Assembly (NCBI GenBank): GCA_007751255.1
Contig: CP036296.1
Span: 6,572,001 to 6,636,000 of the forward strand
Source: Engelhardtia mirabilis
Lineage (GTDB): Bacteria; Planctomycetota; UBA1135; GCA-002686595
Length of the DNA stretch: 64,000 bases
Reading direction: 5' to 3'
Part shown: piece after piece, positions 38,241 to 49,040 of the stretch
Layout of the letters: each line of letters opens with the position of its first letter
Numbering within the stretch: position 1 is the first letter of the stretch
Made by a program: the position numbers and the translations under genes
Notes under the pieces: generated by a model
Database searches by the model: none
The model's input: the letters and a program-made list of their open reading frames with translations, nothing else
Told to the model about the DNA's origin: nothing

Positions 38241-39525
38241 GCGGCGGATCGCGGTCGGGCGGCTCGAGGTAGCGCCTCCCGACCAGGCCCGGCGGCAGGC
38301 AGACCATCTCCTCGCGGGCGGCCGGGTCGTCGTGGGCGTAGCGGTAGCCCTCGCCGTAACCCAGGGCCTTCATCAACCCCGTCGGGGCGTTGCAAAGGTG
38401 CAGGGGCACCGGCTGGTTGACGGTCGTCCGCACATCCTCGATCGCGGCGGCCAGACCCTTGTAGAGGGCGTTGCTCTTGGGCGCGCGGGCCAGGACCACC
38501 GCCGCCTGGGCGATGGCCAGCTCGCCCTCGGGCGAGCCCAGGCGGCGCCAGGTCTCCCAGGCGGCGATGCACTGCTCGAGCGCGCGGGGGTCGGCCAGGC
38601 CCACGTCCTCGACCGCGATGCGCGTCAGGCGCCGCATCAGGAAGTCGCGGTCCTCGCCGCCCTCGAGCATGCGCGCCAGCCAGTAGAGGGTCGCGTCCTC
38701 GTCCGAGTTGCGGATCGACTTGTGCAGCGCACTGACGATGTCGTAGTGCTGCTCGCCGCTCTTGTCGTAGGCGACCTGCTTGCGCTGGATGGCGCGGGCC
38801 AGGACCTTGGGCGTCAACTCGCCGCCGCGTCCGGCCAGGAGCGCGCAGGTCTCGAGCAGGGTCAGGGCCCGGCGCGCGTCGCCGTCGGCCGCCCGGGCCA
38901 GCTCCTCGAGGGCGCGGTCGACGGCGACGAGCTGTCCGGCCAGGCCGCGCTCGGGATCGTCGATCGCGCGCCGCAGGAGGCCGACGATGTCGGCCACGGT
39001 CAGCGGCTCCAGCACCAGCACCCGCGCGCGACTCAGGAGCGCCGAGTTGACCTCGAAGCTCGGGTTCTCGGTGGTCGCGCCCACGAGCAGGATGTCACCG
39101 TTCTCGACGTAGGGCAGGAAGGCGTCCTGCTGCGCCTTGTTGAAGCGGTGGATCTCGTCGACGAACAAGAGGGTCCGCGAGCCCTTGCGCCGACGCCGCT
39201 CCTCCGCCTCCTTCATCACGCGCTTGATGTCGGCGATCCCCGACAGCACCGCCGAGAAGGGCTGGAAGCGGTGCTCGCTCGCCGCCGCCACGAGGCGCGC
39301 CAGGGTCGTCTTGCCGACCCCCGGCGGCCCCCACAGGATCAGACTCTGCTCGAGTCCACCCTCGAGCATCGTGCGCAGCACGCCGCCTTCTTCCAGGAGG
39401 TGCCCCTGCCCGGTCACCTCCGCCAGGCAACGCGGCCGCATGCGCTCCGCCAGGGGCGCGTCGGCGGGCGCCGGCGCCAGCGCGTCGGGACCCGCGGGCT
39501 CGTCGTCTTCGAACAGTCCGGCCAT
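38206..39525 (-). CDS. rarA: Replication-associated recombination AAA+ ATPase RarA/MgsA
   Basis: A 439-residue AAA+ ATPase related to clamp loaders that acts at stalled replication forks. Walker A is GPPGVGKTT (66-74), Walker B FVDEIHRF (121-128), sensor 1 GATTENPSF follows, and the C-terminal half has the family stretch [19 protein letters not shown] and [15 protein letters not shown]. The start is the ATG at 39523-39525, giving the typical MAGLFE opening. Its last 35 bases overlap the convergent beta-helix gene. Confidence 0.95.
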   Translation of the reverse strand: MAGLFEDDEPAGPDALAPAPADAPLAERMRPRCLAEVTGQGHLLEEGGVLRTMLEGGLEQSLILWGPPGVGKTTLARLVAAASEHRFQPFSAVLSGIADIKRVMKEAEERRRRKGSRTLLFVDEIHRFNKAQQDAFLPYVENGDILLVGATTENPSFEVNSALLSRARVLVLEPLTVADIVGLLRRAIDDPERGLAGQLVAVDRALEELARAADGDARRALTLLETCALLAGRGGELTPKVLARAIQRKQVAYDKSGEQHYDIVSALHKSIRNSDEDATLYWLARMLEGGEDRDFLMRRLTRIAVEDVGLADPRALEQCIAAWETWRRLGSPEGELAIAQAAVVLARAPKSNALYKGLAAAIEDVRTTVNQPVPLHLCNAPTGLMKALGYGEGYRYAHDDPAAREEMVCLPPGLVGRRYLEPPDRDPPLTERASDRPDS

Positions 39526-39929
39526 AGCGGGAGAGCCTACGTCGGGCAGCCCGCGCCGACGCCGGCTTCGGCGCGGCAAGTGGCGGCGGCCGGCGACGCT
39601 GGCCTTCTCAGCTCCCCAGGGCTTCCACCACAGGTGCAGAACAGCCAGTTGCGTCAAATTGGAGCACGCGATCGGGCGGCTGGCGACGGTGCGAATCAGC
39701 CGAACGAGCCACCTCCGATCGAAGCAGGTCGCTCCGCTGTCCGCCATTGCCGCCGCGGCGGCGTACTCGAGCCTGGCGGCGTCGTCGATCTACCGAGAGG
39801 CCTTGCTCCGAATCATCGAAACCGTCCTCGGGGACCGGATTCGCACCACGCTCTCTGGCCGTACCTGGTAATCCAACACAGGTGGATGGCCCGCCTCGAC
39901 CAGCGCTCTAGTCCGAATCGTGGGGGCCG
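39526..39929. other. Non-coding gap upstream of rarA
   Basis: A 404-base gap. No ORF with coding character is seen on either strand. It should contain the rarA promoter and the 3' end of the next minus-strand gene. Base composition falls along it into the lower-GC region that follows. Confidence 0.45.
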
Positions 39930-41657
39930 TCACTTGAGCGCGAGCTCGAGCGTCGTCGTCTCCCCGGCCACGATCTCGAATGGCACGAAGATGTCACCGC
40001 TCAACGTCCCTCGCTGAGGCTTGAGCAAGTAGCGACCTGGGCTCAGCCCCTCGACGCGGTAGGGAGGTTCGTAGTCGATGACCACTCGCATATCCTTGAA
40101 GGAAAGGCCCTCGTCGGTAGACACAACATTCCACTCTTCCGTGTAGTGCCCGGTAAAGGCGCCGCCGAACCGAGCGCCATCAGAACCGGTGGTCGCCGAA
40201 ACAAGCAAGGAGCCGAGTCGAGGGGCGACGATTGTGATCGCCGCCCCACTTGTCGGGTGAACCGTGATCGGGCGTGGCAGCTCACCGGCCGGTGGAAGCC
40301 GAAGGTCGTTCATATGAGAGTCGAACGAAAACGTGTACTCGCCGGCCGCGACGCCGTCGAAACGCACGGGATTGGCCGTGTTGTCGGGCGGTACGTGGAG
40401 AAAGAGCGGCTTCCCATCCGCGGGGACGAGCAGCAGCTCACCGAATGCCAAGAGTCCTCCACTGAGAAGGTCCCCGCCTGCGTCGCGGGCCTCTAGCTCT
40501 ATCCACGACAAGCTCGGTCCCGCCCCGAGCATCACGACTCGATGTTCGTTGGGCCCAACCCAGACAGGAAGAGCGTCGATAGTAGTCTTGGCCAGCTCGA
40601 GTCCAGGTACTTCAATCTCGACATCGACGTCTGTTACCGGAACGCCAAACGGCACTGACCTCATCCAGAGGCGTGACCACCTGGGCACTGCATCCCAGCC
40701 AAGTTCCTTCTCCAAGTAGAGCGAGGGCACGTCGTCCCCACGAACGACCCGACCTAGGTGCTGATCAGGCCGATCTCCAAGGCGGAGATAGGGGGAGCGC
40801 CCACCGAGCTCGAGTGGGACGTCGGAACTATCGACGAGAACCAGGTCCACCGACGCGACGCCTTCCACTGCCAGCTCCAGATCGGAGCGACCGTTAAGCT
40901 CATCGATCAGGAAGCCATCCGATGGCCCAGCGACGCCGGCTCCCGCTGCATAGACAACGACGCGGCTCCCATCTCGAATCCCAGAGATACTGAAAGATCC
41001 GTCCGTCGCGGTCTTGGTCCAGTGCCAGCCGTGCCCCGCGCCTTGTGCGTCGCCGTCAAACAGCTCCGTCCAAGGGGGCACCACCCCTCCATGGTCCACC
41101 TCCCGCACCATGACCATCACGCCGGACATGGCTGCCCAACCGTCTTTCAAGAAGACGGTTCCAGCCACAGCCCCCCCTGACCTTCCCACGACTGTCAGGG
41201 CACCTTGGCTCAGATGAATGGCCTCTACGACCGCGGTGGCGGATAGCCCCCCTCCCCTCACCTGGACCTCTGTGCCTTCCGAGACCTCGACCTGGATCGT
41301 CCCGGCAGCGCTAGTGGTACCGAGCTCTAGCCACCCGTCAACCGCAAGCGCTGACGTCGCCGCATCCCTCCAGGCGCCGCCACTCGACGTGACGGCCGTG
41401 ACAAGGATGGTCGAACTCTCCCTCGGAACAGCCTTGGGCGATTCACTCTCGTCAGGCAGGTGGATCGCCTTCCGCCCCCGAAGGCGAACTTCCACAACCT
41501 CGTCTCCTTGAGGTCGACTCAATCGGCGATCATTGACCTGTGCCGGCAGTTTCGATGGCGCTCGCCCCGCCGATGGCGCGCGGAGGTATGCGGTCAACCC
41601 CAGTAGCGCTGCGAACACTAGAAGTGCGATCCAAGTGGTTGTGGGCCGTAGGTTCAT
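39930..41657 (-). CDS. Membrane-anchored protein with carboxypeptidase-regulatory-like domains
   Basis: A 575-residue protein with an N-terminal signal anchor (about 8-27). The rest appears to be a series of beta-sandwich units of the transthyretin or carboxypeptidase-regulatory type, seen as repeats of the form TDGSFSISGIRDGSRVVVYA (near 217-236), FDGVAAGEYTFSF and VEGLSPGRYLLKP. Such modules are common in planctomycete exported proteins and usually serve binding or structure. GC content (about 60%) is lower than in flanking genes, so it may be a recent acquisition or fast-evolving. Function not assigned. Confidence 0.68.
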   Translation of the reverse strand: MNLRPTTTWIALLVFAALLGLTAYLRAPSAGRAPSKLPAQVNDRRLSRPQGDEVVEVRLRGRKAIHLPDESESPKAVPRESSTILVTAVTSSGGAWRDAATSALAVDGWLELGTTSAAGTIQVEVSEGTEVQVRGGGLSATAVVEAIHLSQGALTVVGRSGGAVAGTVFLKDGWAAMSGVMVMVREVDHGGVVPPWTELFDGDAQGAGHGWHWTKTATDGSFSISGIRDGSRVVVYAAGAGVAGPSDGFLIDELNGRSDLELAVEGVASVDLVLVDSSDVPLELGGRSPYLRLGDRPDQHLGRVVRGDDVPSLYLEKELGWDAVPRWSRLWMRSVPFGVPVTDVDVEIEVPGLELAKTTIDALPVWVGPNEHRVVMLGAGPSLSWIELEARDAGGDLLSGGLLAFGELLLVPADGKPLFLHVPPDNTANPVRFDGVAAGEYTFSFDSHMNDLRLPPAGELPRPITVHPTSGAAITIVAPRLGSLLVSATTGSDGARFGGAFTGHYTEEWNVVSTDEGLSFKDMRVVIDYEPPYRVEGLSPGRYLLKPQRGTLSGDIFVPFEIVAGETTTLELALK

Positions 41658-41747
41658 GGTGCAGAGGCGTCGCTAGCGATCTCTCGCTGGGCTCTCAATA
41701 CGGATTGGAAGGAACGGCCCATCGCGTCCATCGTCGTTGAAATGGAG

Positions 41748-42170
41748 CTACTCTGGCTCGCCCGTGCACCACGCTTTCCATTTCGTCACTATTGGCTCCG
41801 TACCGGTGACAGTTGCGGAGAACGCGCAAGTCCCGCCTGCACACTCAGCGATCTCCGGATTGCACCGCCCCACTCCAAATGGAACCGGTTCTTGGGCGGG
41901 AACGAGCACTACCTTCACATGACAACAGTCCGAAACGACTCCGCCGCATGCGCACTCGACGGTCTTGGTGTTCGGGATCGGAGGAATGAACTTCAAGGCG
42001 CAGTCCGTCGGATCGCAGCCGTTCGGGGTGCAAGGCATGGCGAAGTTCGGGCTGCCCTGTGTGATCGTGACCTGGCCGAAACATTCACCGCTTCCTTGGC
42101 CAAGCTGAGAGCTGGCAAGCGTGGCTACGAGCGAAACCGCGAGCGCGAGAAGAACGGCCTGACGAATCAT
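41748..42170 (-). CDS. Small cysteine-rich secreted protein
   Basis: A 140-residue protein with a signal peptide (about 1-21 from the ATG at 42168-42170; an ATG ten codons earlier is less likely). The mature part has 12 cysteines, including CACGG, DCCHV and ECAGGTC, enough for six disulfides, so it is expected to fold outside the cytoplasm. I recognise no family. It sits 90 bases upstream of and co-directional with the membrane-anchored beta-sandwich gene, and both share the lower GC of this region, so they may form an operon. Confidence 0.6.
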   Translation of the reverse strand: MIRQAVLLALAVSLVATLASSQLGQGSGECFGQVTITQGSPNFAMPCTPNGCDPTDCALKFIPPIPNTKTVECACGGVVSDCCHVKVVLVPAQEPVPFGVGRCNPEIAECAGGTCAFSATVTGTEPIVTKWKAWCTGEPE

Positions 42171-43100
42171 GGGACCAGTGATCGCTTGAAGGTGAATCAT
42201 GGAATGGCAAGCACCTATCCGCGGTGCCCCCCGAGAGAGTGTTGCGCAGCCGACACGTCCACCTCAGCTTGAAGAAGATCGCTCTTCTGCACCATCGGTG
42301 GGAGCCGAAGGGCACAGATCAGGTCTCGCCGGGACGTTCAGTGGGTGAGAGGCGGCGGGGTCGGAGCAAGGGTTATAGCACCTTCGATTCCCCCGGATGC
42401 GCGGCTGGCTCTGTAGTTCGAGAGCGCTGAGCCTGGGCCTGGGCCTGGGCCTAACCCATAGCTGTGGCTTAGATTGGGTCTCCACAGATTCTGGATCCCC
42501 AGCTCCTTCGATGGATAGTTCCTAGCCGCATCCGCCTGACGACCCGCTGCTCGCCGCGGCCGGGGCAGCCGGAGAGGAGGACAGCCTTGGACGAACGGAT
42601 GCGGTGGTCCTTGCCCGTCGAAGAGGTCTTGGGAGGGTCCGCGATCCGGAGGAGCGTCGAATGACTAGGGGTCGAACCGGACGTCCGCGGTCCGCGCACC
42701 CATCCTGGGGTCCTGAGAGGCCGCCCAGGGGGGCATTGCAGAAAGGGGGGCCTTCTGGGGCCTCGGGTTTTCCACGAAGGGTGCAGGAGATCCGCCCTTC
42801 GCAGGCCGGCTCCTGGGAGGGCGGCCGCAGGCCGATTGGTGAGGAGCCGGCGGCAGCGCAGCCCGATGTCCCCGAGCGCTGCTCCGCCCGCCCGATGACC
42901 GAGATCGTCATCCGCCTCCTGAAGGGCGAGAACAACGATCCGACCATCTCTGACTGATTGGCTGGCCGGCCACAGAGCACTGGGCACGCTCGCGCGCTCC
43001 CGCGCAACTGCTCGACGGCGGGGTCGGAAACGCGCCTATCGATCGTGGGGACGGGGGCGAGCCAGCCGGACCGAGGTGGCGTGGGTTGCGGGGCCCGGGC
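42171..43100. other. 930-base region without a supportable gene
   Basis: Overlapping open frames exist on both strands around 42470-43010, but their translations are Arg/Pro/Gly-rich, have no domains and no consistent start. A short tandem of GCCTGG (about three and a half units) lies near 42431-42452. The region marks the right edge of the lower-GC segment and contains the 3' end of the efflux adaptor operon. Confidence 0.4.
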
Positions 43101-44360
43101 TCAGTGGGACTCGATCCGCGTCCCGTCCTCGATCAGCTCGCTGGGGAAGAGCACGACGCGCTCGTCCGCGGTCAGGCCGGAGCGGATCTCGGTGGCCAGG
43201 CCGCTCGTGCGGCCGACTTCGACGCGGCGGCGGCGGGCTCGGTCGCCCTCGACCACGTAGACGGCCCACTCGCCCCCGTCGCGGAAGAGGGCGCCGGCGG
43301 GGACCTGCAGCACGTCGTCGGCTTCCCAGATCACGACGCGCAGCTCGACGCGGAAGCCGTCGCCGAGGGACGACCAGGCGGCGGCGTCGCCGGTGGGATC
43401 GACGAGGATGTTGACGCGCTGTTCTTCGACGCCGAGAGCCGAGACCTTGGTGAAGCCGCTGGGCTCGACGCGGCGGACGACGCCGCGCAGGGCGGGTGCG
43501 TCGGTGGCGCCCCAGCCCTCGACCAGGACTTCCATGCCCGGCTCCACGAGCACCGCCTCCTGGGTCAGGAAGTCGGCCACCAGCTCGAGGGCCGTGGTGT
43601 CGCCGACGTCGAGGATCGGTGCGCCGGCCGGCAGGGCTCGCGCGCTGCGCTCGCGCACGCTCAGCACCACGCCGTCCACCGGCGAGCTCAGGGTCAACTC
43701 ACCCTCGCCGTCGCGGTCCACGCCGCGCAGCTCGAGGCCGCCCGCCTCCAGGGCCAGGTTGGATTCGTCCGGCGTTCCGATCAGCGCCGTGCGCGCCAAG
43801 GCCACGTCGAACGCCGCCACGCGCTGGCCGAACTCGGCCGCCGACACCGCGGCTTGCGCCTGGCGCAGGTCGCGACGCGCGCGCTCCAGGGATTCCGGGG
43901 TTTCGCTGCCCTTGGCGGCCAGGGCTTCGATCCGCTCGGCTTGGGCGGCGGCGTAGTCGCGGTCGGCGATCGCACTCTCGAGGGCGGTGCGCGCTGTTCC
44001 CGCTGCGGCGCTGGCGCGCTCAACCTGGACGCGGGCCTGGGCCAGGCCACGGGCGTCGAGCAGGCTCGGATCCGCGGGGCGGAAGCGCACCAGCGGCGTC
44101 TGGCCGGCCACCACGGGATCGCCCGGATCCACGGACACGCGCACCAGGCTGCCGGCGATCGGCGCCGCGAGGGTGAAGCGGTCGACCACCCGCGTGCGGC
44201 CGTCGTCGTCGACGGTGACGCGCAGGGCGCCGCGCCGGACCTCTCCGAGGTCGACCAGCACGGAGGTCGGCGTCGCGGCCTTCCAAGCCAGGGCGGCGAG
44301 GAGCAACAGGACCACGAGCACGGGCCAGCGATGGGCGAGGAGTGAGCGCAGGAAAGTCAT
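43101..44360 (-). CDS. Periplasmic adaptor of an ABC exporter (HlyD/MacA-like)
   Basis: A 419-residue membrane-fusion protein. One membrane anchor (about 12-30) is followed by a lipoyl half (about 45-95), a long alpha-hairpin rich in Ala, Arg and Glu (about 100-190), the second lipoyl half and a beta-barrel domain (about 225-330), ending with a membrane-proximal domain. It would link the inner-membrane permease encoded just upstream to the periplasm or outer envelope. Ten bases separate it from the permease gene. Closest in form to MacA-type adaptors; the substrate is unknown. Confidence 0.83.
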   Translation of the reverse strand: MTFLRSLLAHRWPVLVVLLLLAALAWKAATPTSVLVDLGEVRRGALRVTVDDDGRTRVVDRFTLAAPIAGSLVRVSVDPGDPVVAGQTPLVRFRPADPSLLDARGLAQARVQVERASAAAGTARTALESAIADRDYAAAQAERIEALAAKGSETPESLERARRDLRQAQAAVSAAEFGQRVAAFDVALARTALIGTPDESNLALEAGGLELRGVDRDGEGELTLSSPVDGVVLSVRERSARALPAGAPILDVGDTTALELVADFLTQEAVLVEPGMEVLVEGWGATDAPALRGVVRRVEPSGFTKVSALGVEEQRVNILVDPTGDAAAWSSLGDGFRVELRVVIWEADDVLQVPAGALFRDGGEWAVYVVEGDRARRRRVEVGRTSGLATEIRSGLTADERVVLFPSELIEDGTRIESH

Positions 44361-44370
44361 GGGAACGGGA

Positions 44371-46740
44371 TCAGTCGCGAGCTTTGAGCACGTCGACCAG
44401 GTCGACGCGATCGAGACGCCGGCGGGCGGACCAGGCGCAGGCGACCCCTGCGGCCAGGACCACGCCGGCGCTCAGAGCGTAGGTCCCCTGGTCGATCACC
44501 AGAGGCATGCGGAACTGTTCGGTGTCGAAGCCCGGCGTGCGGACGAGCAGGCCGGCGAGGCCGCGGCCGGCGAAGAGGCCCATGACGACGCCCAGGACCA
44601 GCAGCACCGCCAGCTCGCCCACGAGGATCGCGGCGACCTCCCGGCGGCGGAAGCCCAAGACGCGCAGGCTGGCCAGGTCGCGCGAGCGCTCGGCCAGGGT
44701 GATGCGCGCGGCGTTGTAGAGCACCCCGAAGGCCATCGCGAGGGAGAAGCCGATGGTGATCGTCAGCATCGTGCCGAGGTTCTCGTCGAGCATCGTGCGG
44801 ACGTTGGCGAGCACCGCGTCGCGCTCGACCAACCCTGTGATCAGCGGCGTGTTCTCGATCGCTGCGTGCAGCGCGTCGATCTGTGCGCCGTCGACGCTGA
44901 GCAGGGCGCCGTTGGCGCTCTCGGTCTCGCCCAGCCAGCGACACAGGTCGTGCAGAGGCGCGTAGGCGCCGATGCCCACGAAGGTCTCGGCCAGGCGCGC
45001 GACGGGCAGCTCCAGGCGTCGCCGGCGGCCCTCGAGCACCTCCACCTCGACCCGATCGCCGGCGCCGACGCCGAGCAGCTCGCCCAGCTTGCGCGACAGG
45101 ATCAGACCGCCGGGCGCCAGCTCGAGCGGCGCCAGGTCGCGGTCCAAGAGGGCCACCAGCTCACTGTCCGGGCGCCAGGCCGTGATCGCCGTGGTCTTGC
45201 GCCGCGTGCCCGCGATGAAACGCACCGGCGCCGTGCGCAGGGGTTCCGCGCGTCGCACGCCGGGTAGGTCCAGCAGGGACGAGAGCACGCCCAGGTCCCG
45301 CGGCTCGGCCAGGGCGACCTGCACGTCGTCGCGCTTGGACAGGCCGTACTCGACGTTCAACATGAAGTTGATCGAGTCGAGGGTGAACGAGTTGGCGATG
45401 GCCAGGGCCGTTGCCGCCGCGATCCCAGCGGCGGAGAGCAGCGCGCGCCCGGGCCGGCGTTCGAGCTCGCGCAGCACCATGCGCGCGGCGGTGGGCACCG
45501 CGCGGTCGAGCCCCAGGCGCTCGAGCAGCGTCGCGCGGTAGACAGGAGGCGCCGGCGGGCGCAGGGCCTCGGCCGGGGGCAGGCGCACCACGCGCCGCAC
45601 GGAGCCAAAGGTCCCGACGCCGGCGGCGATCAGGGCGGCGACCGTGCCCTCGAGCACCTCGCGTGCGCCGAGCTGGAAGCTCAAGGTCGGCAGGCGGTAG
45701 TAGTCGCCGTACATGTTGGTCATCCAGCCGCCGATCTGCGCGCCCACCAGGACGCCGCAGAGCGTGCCGCCGAAGATCACCAGGCCGGCCAGCTCGGCGT
45801 AGTGCCAGCCGACCTCGCGGTCGCGGTAGCCCAGGGCCTTGAGCGCCGCGATCTCGGGCCGCTGGGTCGCGACCAGACGACCGAGCACGACGTTGAGCAG
45901 CATCGCCGAGACGGCCAGGAACAGAATCGGCAGGGCGCGCGAGAAGGTCTGCAGCTGGATCAGTTCGTTGGCCAGGAAGAAGGCGCTGACCTGGTCCTCG
46001 CGCGCCACCGCGCCGATGCCGCCGTAGGGCTCGAGTAGCTCGTCCACGCGCGACAGGACCATCGGGACTCGCGCGTCGGGCGCAAGGCGCAGGGACACGT
46101 CCGAGAAGGCGCCCTCCAGGTCGAAGGCGGCGGCCAGGGGCGCGCGGCGCAGGAACAGCACGCCGAAGCGGCGGTCGTCGGGGAACAGGGAGCCCGGCCC
46201 CAGGGCGTAGGTGTACTCAGGGGCATTGGCCACGCCGACCAGGCGCAGTCGTTGCAACTGGCCATCCATCAACGCGGTGAGCGAGTCCCCCGGATGCAGC
46301 CCGTGGGCTTCGGCGAAGGCCTCCGAAACGACCGCTTCGTCGGCGGACTCGGGCTCGGGCAGCCGGCCGGCCGAAAGGGCGATGTCGTTGACGGCCGGGC
46401 GGCCGCGATCGGGCAAGGAGACCAGGCGCGCGCTGATGACCTCATCGGCGCCCTCCACGTCGAGGGTCGCGGCGGCCACGACTCGCGTCTCCACGACGAC
46501 CACGCCCTCGATTTCCGCGAGCTGGCGCGCGACGCGCTCGGGCGCCCGGACCAACGTGGCGAAGACATCGCCGAAGCGCGTGTGGGCGTAGTAGCTCGCC
46601 CGCGCCTCGAGCAGCGAGTTCATCGTCGAACGCATTCCGACGTTGATCGCCACGCCGCAGGCCACCACCAACACGATCGCGACCAACTGCCCGCGCAGGC
46701 GCAGGGCGTCGTTCAGGACCTTGCGGTGCAGGGCGCGCAT
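44371..46740 (-). CDS. ABC transporter permease with two FtsX domains
   Basis: A 789-residue inner-membrane permease. The first membrane helix is near 17-38 and is followed by a periplasmic domain of about 200 residues; an FtsX core with three helices lies near 270-400. A second helix near 445-470 leads to another periplasmic domain and a second FtsX core at the C-terminus (about 670-780). This duplicated layout is that of long permeases linked to LolD-type ATPases. It starts at the ATG at 46738-46740, ten bases after the ATPase gene. Function: export or extraction of lipids, peptides or lipoproteins, not decidable here. Confidence 0.85.
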   Translation of the reverse strand: MRALHRKVLNDALRLRGQLVAIVLVVACGVAINVGMRSTMNSLLEARASYYAHTRFGDVFATLVRAPERVARQLAEIEGVVVVETRVVAAATLDVEGADEVISARLVSLPDRGRPAVNDIALSAGRLPEPESADEAVVSEAFAEAHGLHPGDSLTALMDGQLQRLRLVGVANAPEYTYALGPGSLFPDDRRFGVLFLRRAPLAAAFDLEGAFSDVSLRLAPDARVPMVLSRVDELLEPYGGIGAVAREDQVSAFFLANELIQLQTFSRALPILFLAVSAMLLNVVLGRLVATQRPEIAALKALGYRDREVGWHYAELAGLVIFGGTLCGVLVGAQIGGWMTNMYGDYYRLPTLSFQLGAREVLEGTVAALIAAGVGTFGSVRRVVRLPPAEALRPPAPPVYRATLLERLGLDRAVPTAARMVLRELERRPGRALLSAAGIAAATALAIANSFTLDSINFMLNVEYGLSKRDDVQVALAEPRDLGVLSSLLDLPGVRRAEPLRTAPVRFIAGTRRKTTAITAWRPDSELVALLDRDLAPLELAPGGLILSRKLGELLGVGAGDRVEVEVLEGRRRRLELPVARLAETFVGIGAYAPLHDLCRWLGETESANGALLSVDGAQIDALHAAIENTPLITGLVERDAVLANVRTMLDENLGTMLTITIGFSLAMAFGVLYNAARITLAERSRDLASLRVLGFRRREVAAILVGELAVLLVLGVVMGLFAGRGLAGLLVRTPGFDTEQFRMPLVIDQGTYALSAGVVLAAGVACAWSARRRLDRVDLVDVLKARD

Positions 46741-46750
46741 GGGTGGTGCT

Positions 46751-47509
46751 CTACCAGGCGATGTCGGACGGGGGCGCCGGCGTCGCGTTGCGCTCGACGG
46801 AGGCGATACGACCGTCGCGCAGGCGCACCACACGGTCGGCCATGGAGCCGATGGCCTCGTTGTGGGTGATGATCGCCGTGGAGGAGCCCAACTCGCGGTT
46901 GACCCGGTGCAGGGCCTCGAGCACGAGCACGCCGGTCTTCACGTCGAGGGCTCCGGTGGGCTCGTCGCACAGGAGCAACTGGGGCTGCTTGGCCACGGCG
47001 CGGGCGATGGCCACGCGCTGCTGCTCGCCGCCGGAGAGTTGCGCCGGGTAGTGGTGCAGCCGCTCCGACAGGCCGACCAGGTCGAGGGCCGCCGCCGCGT
47101 CCATGGGGTGCTCGGAGATGTCGGTCACCAGCCGCACGTTCTCCACCGCGGTGAGGCTCGGGATCAGGTTGTAGAACTGGAACACGAAGCCCACGTGGCG
47201 CCGGCGGTACTCGGTCAGCTCGTCGGGTCCGGCGCCGGTCAGGTCGTGGTCGCCGTAGGTGAGCTCGCCCTCCGTGGGCACGTCGAGGCCGCCCAGGATG
47301 TTGAGCAGGGTCGACTTGCCGCTGCCCGAAGGCCCGAGCAGCACCAGCAGTTCGCCCGCGAGCAGGTCCAGGTCCACCCCGCGCAGGGCGTGGACCACGG
47401 TCGCGCCCATCTGATAGCGCTTCGACACGCCGCGCAGGCGCACCACCGCGGCGCCGGCCGATGGTGGAGTCGACGCCGGCTGATTCCGGACTCGAGGGTC
47501 GCTTGCCAT
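46751..47509 (-). CDS. ABC transporter ATP-binding protein, LolD/MacB type
   Basis: A 252-residue ATPase. Walker A is GPSGSGKST (59-67), the Q-loop [10 protein letters not shown] follows near 110-119, signature LSGGEQQR at 158-165, Walker B LLLCDEP at 178-184 and the switch His in ITHNEA near 220. These match the LolD/MacB group that powers FtsX-type permeases. ATG at 47507-47509; the frame upstream is non-coding. First gene of the three-gene exporter operon. Confidence 0.92.
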   Translation of the reverse strand: MASDPRVRNQPASTPPSAGAAVVRLRGVSKRYQMGATVVHALRGVDLDLLAGELLVLLGPSGSGKSTLLNILGGLDVPTEGELTYGDHDLTGAGPDELTEYRRRHVGFVFQFYNLIPSLTAVENVRLVTDISEHPMDAAAALDLVGLSERLHHYPAQLSGGEQQRVAIARAVAKQPQLLLCDEPTGALDVKTGVLVLEALHRVNRELGSSTAIITHNEAIGSMADRVVRLRDGRIASVERNATPAPPSDIAW

Positions 47510-48228
47510 GTCGCGTCGGAGTCTACGGCGGGGAGAGACCGCGGCGCGGGAAGTCTGTGGGCCCGAAGGCGGCGATGCGCGCGATGTTGCATGGCTCGCG
47601 CGCACACCCGCTTCGGACCTGTGTGCGTCGCGGGAGCTCGACGCGGGATCGCCTACGCAACTCGAACGCCGTCGCCCGTGTCTTCGCCGAGGCTCACTCG
47701 CAGAAACTGAAATTCAACGGAACACGCCGCGCGCCGTGGATCAGGATCGAAGTCGCGCCGCGATGGAACCCCTTCCCTCGCACCGACCGAGGATGCCCTT
47801 GCGCTCGAAAGCCCCCGCAGTTTCCCACAGCTTCCCGCCCTGCCCGGCGATCCCTGCCGGACAGGTGCTTGCCACACCGATTGCGTTGGTCGCCGGCAAC
47901 GCCGCCGGCTTCCAACTCACACAGATCACTGACGCTTCGGCGTCGGTTGACCCTGGGGACACAGGCCCGGTGGCCGCCGGCAACCACCGCAGTGCTTCGC
48001 TCGGCCGACTTGGCGCGGTTCCGATCGCGGACCGCAGCCCACTCGGCTCGAGCCTCCCTGCTCCCGGCGACCTCGTTCCCACGGGCCCGGGTTCCACTTC
48101 CTCCTCGGTCGAGTGGGCAGGCGCCTTGCCGCGCCTTCACACCTCGATCACTCCTGTGGACCCGCCCTGACCCGATTCCCCGGGTCGGGGGCCCGTTTGC
48201 CCTGCGACTTCTCGTTGCCCTGTGATTG
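47510..48228. other. 719-base region without a supportable gene
   Basis: A plus-strand frame is open across most of this interval, but it translates to Arg/Pro/Ser-rich sequence that begins inside the ATPase gene and has no motif. I see only the likely promoter region of the exporter operon and the 3' end of the methyltransferase gene. Confidence 0.4.
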
Positions 48229-48990
48229 TCAGACTCGGGCGGCGGCGAACGCGAGCAGCGTCGCCGCCGCCATTACGTTCAGGGACTCCACCGCGCCGGC
48301 CATGGGGATCGACACCAGGTCGAAGTCGCCGTCGAGTGACCACTCGCCGGTCTCGCCGGACAGCCACAGGGCCACGGGGCCGCGCCAGTCGTAAGAGCGA
48401 TAGTCCTGGCCCCCGCGGGTGGCGGCGCGCACCTGGCGCAGGCCGCGGCCGGCGAGCTCGTCGGGGCTTGTCACCTGGAGCAGGGGCAGGCGCAACAGGC
48501 TCCCCATCGATCCGCGCAGGGCCTTGGAGCCGGTCGGCGAGGCGCCCGCGCCACAGAAGCCCAGGGCGCTGGCCCCCGCGGCCTCGGCCACCCGCGCGCA
48601 GGCTCCCAGGTTGCCGGGGTCGGCGATCCCGGCCACGACGACCACGAGGGTCGAAGCGTCGACGGTCAGTTCGGCCACCGGTCGCAGGCGGGGCGCCTGG
48701 GCGATGGCCAGGACCCCGGGCGGCGTTCGCAGATCGCTGGCGGCTTCGATCACCTCGGTCGTTGCCCGGCGCAGGGCCGGGTGGGCCGCCAGGGCCGGGG
48801 CGGGCGTGTAGTCCTCGGCGACCAGGATCAGCTCGAGCTCGAGACCGCTGGCCACCGCGTCGGCCACCAGACGCTCGCCCTCGAGCAGCACCCGATCGGG
48901 CACCTTGCCCGCGCGCACCTCGCGCGACCGCTTGATGGCCGGGTTCGAGCGCGAGCGGATGGTCTCCTGGTCGATCACGCCCGCGAGCAT
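48229..48990 (-). CDS. SpoU/TrmH-family RNA 2'-O-methyltransferase
   Basis: A 253-residue methyltransferase of the SPOUT class. The N-terminal part (about 1-95) is the substrate-binding domain (RSNPAIKRSREVRAG). The knot domain shows motif 1 as VVVVAGIADPGNLGACARVAEAAGA (positions split around 114-138), and motifs 2 and 3 as LWLSGETG and SIPMAGAVESLNV near 202-240. It modifies rRNA or tRNA; the target nucleotide cannot be told. ATG at 48988-48990; a GTG four codons on is an alternative. It is divergent from rsgA with 50 bases between. Confidence 0.87.
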   Translation of the reverse strand: MLAGVIDQETIRSRSNPAIKRSREVRAGKVPDRVLLEGERLVADAVASGLELELILVAEDYTPAPALAAHPALRRATTEVIEAASDLRTPPGVLAIAQAPRLRPVAELTVDASTLVVVVAGIADPGNLGACARVAEAAGASALGFCGAGASPTGSKALRGSMGSLLRLPLLQVTSPDELAGRGLRQVRAATRGGQDYRSYDWRGPVALWLSGETGEWSLDGDFDLVSIPMAGAVESLNVMAAATLLAFAAARV

Positions 48991-49040
48991 AGCCGCCGAG
49001 CGCGGACCTCCGCGCCCACGCGCGCACCTAGAATGCGCCA

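Noticed and set aside
42431-42452. Tandem GCCTGG repeat
   Set aside because: Only about three and a half units; too short to call a functional or variable repeat.
42469-43007. Three overlapping open frames of 117-172 residues
   Set aside because: They conflict with one another, show no domains, and have Pro/Arg/Gly-rich composition typical of non-coding GC-rich DNA.
47461-48225. 254-residue plus-strand frame
   Set aside because: Begins antisense inside the ABC ATPase gene, no motif, Arg/Pro/Ser-rich.
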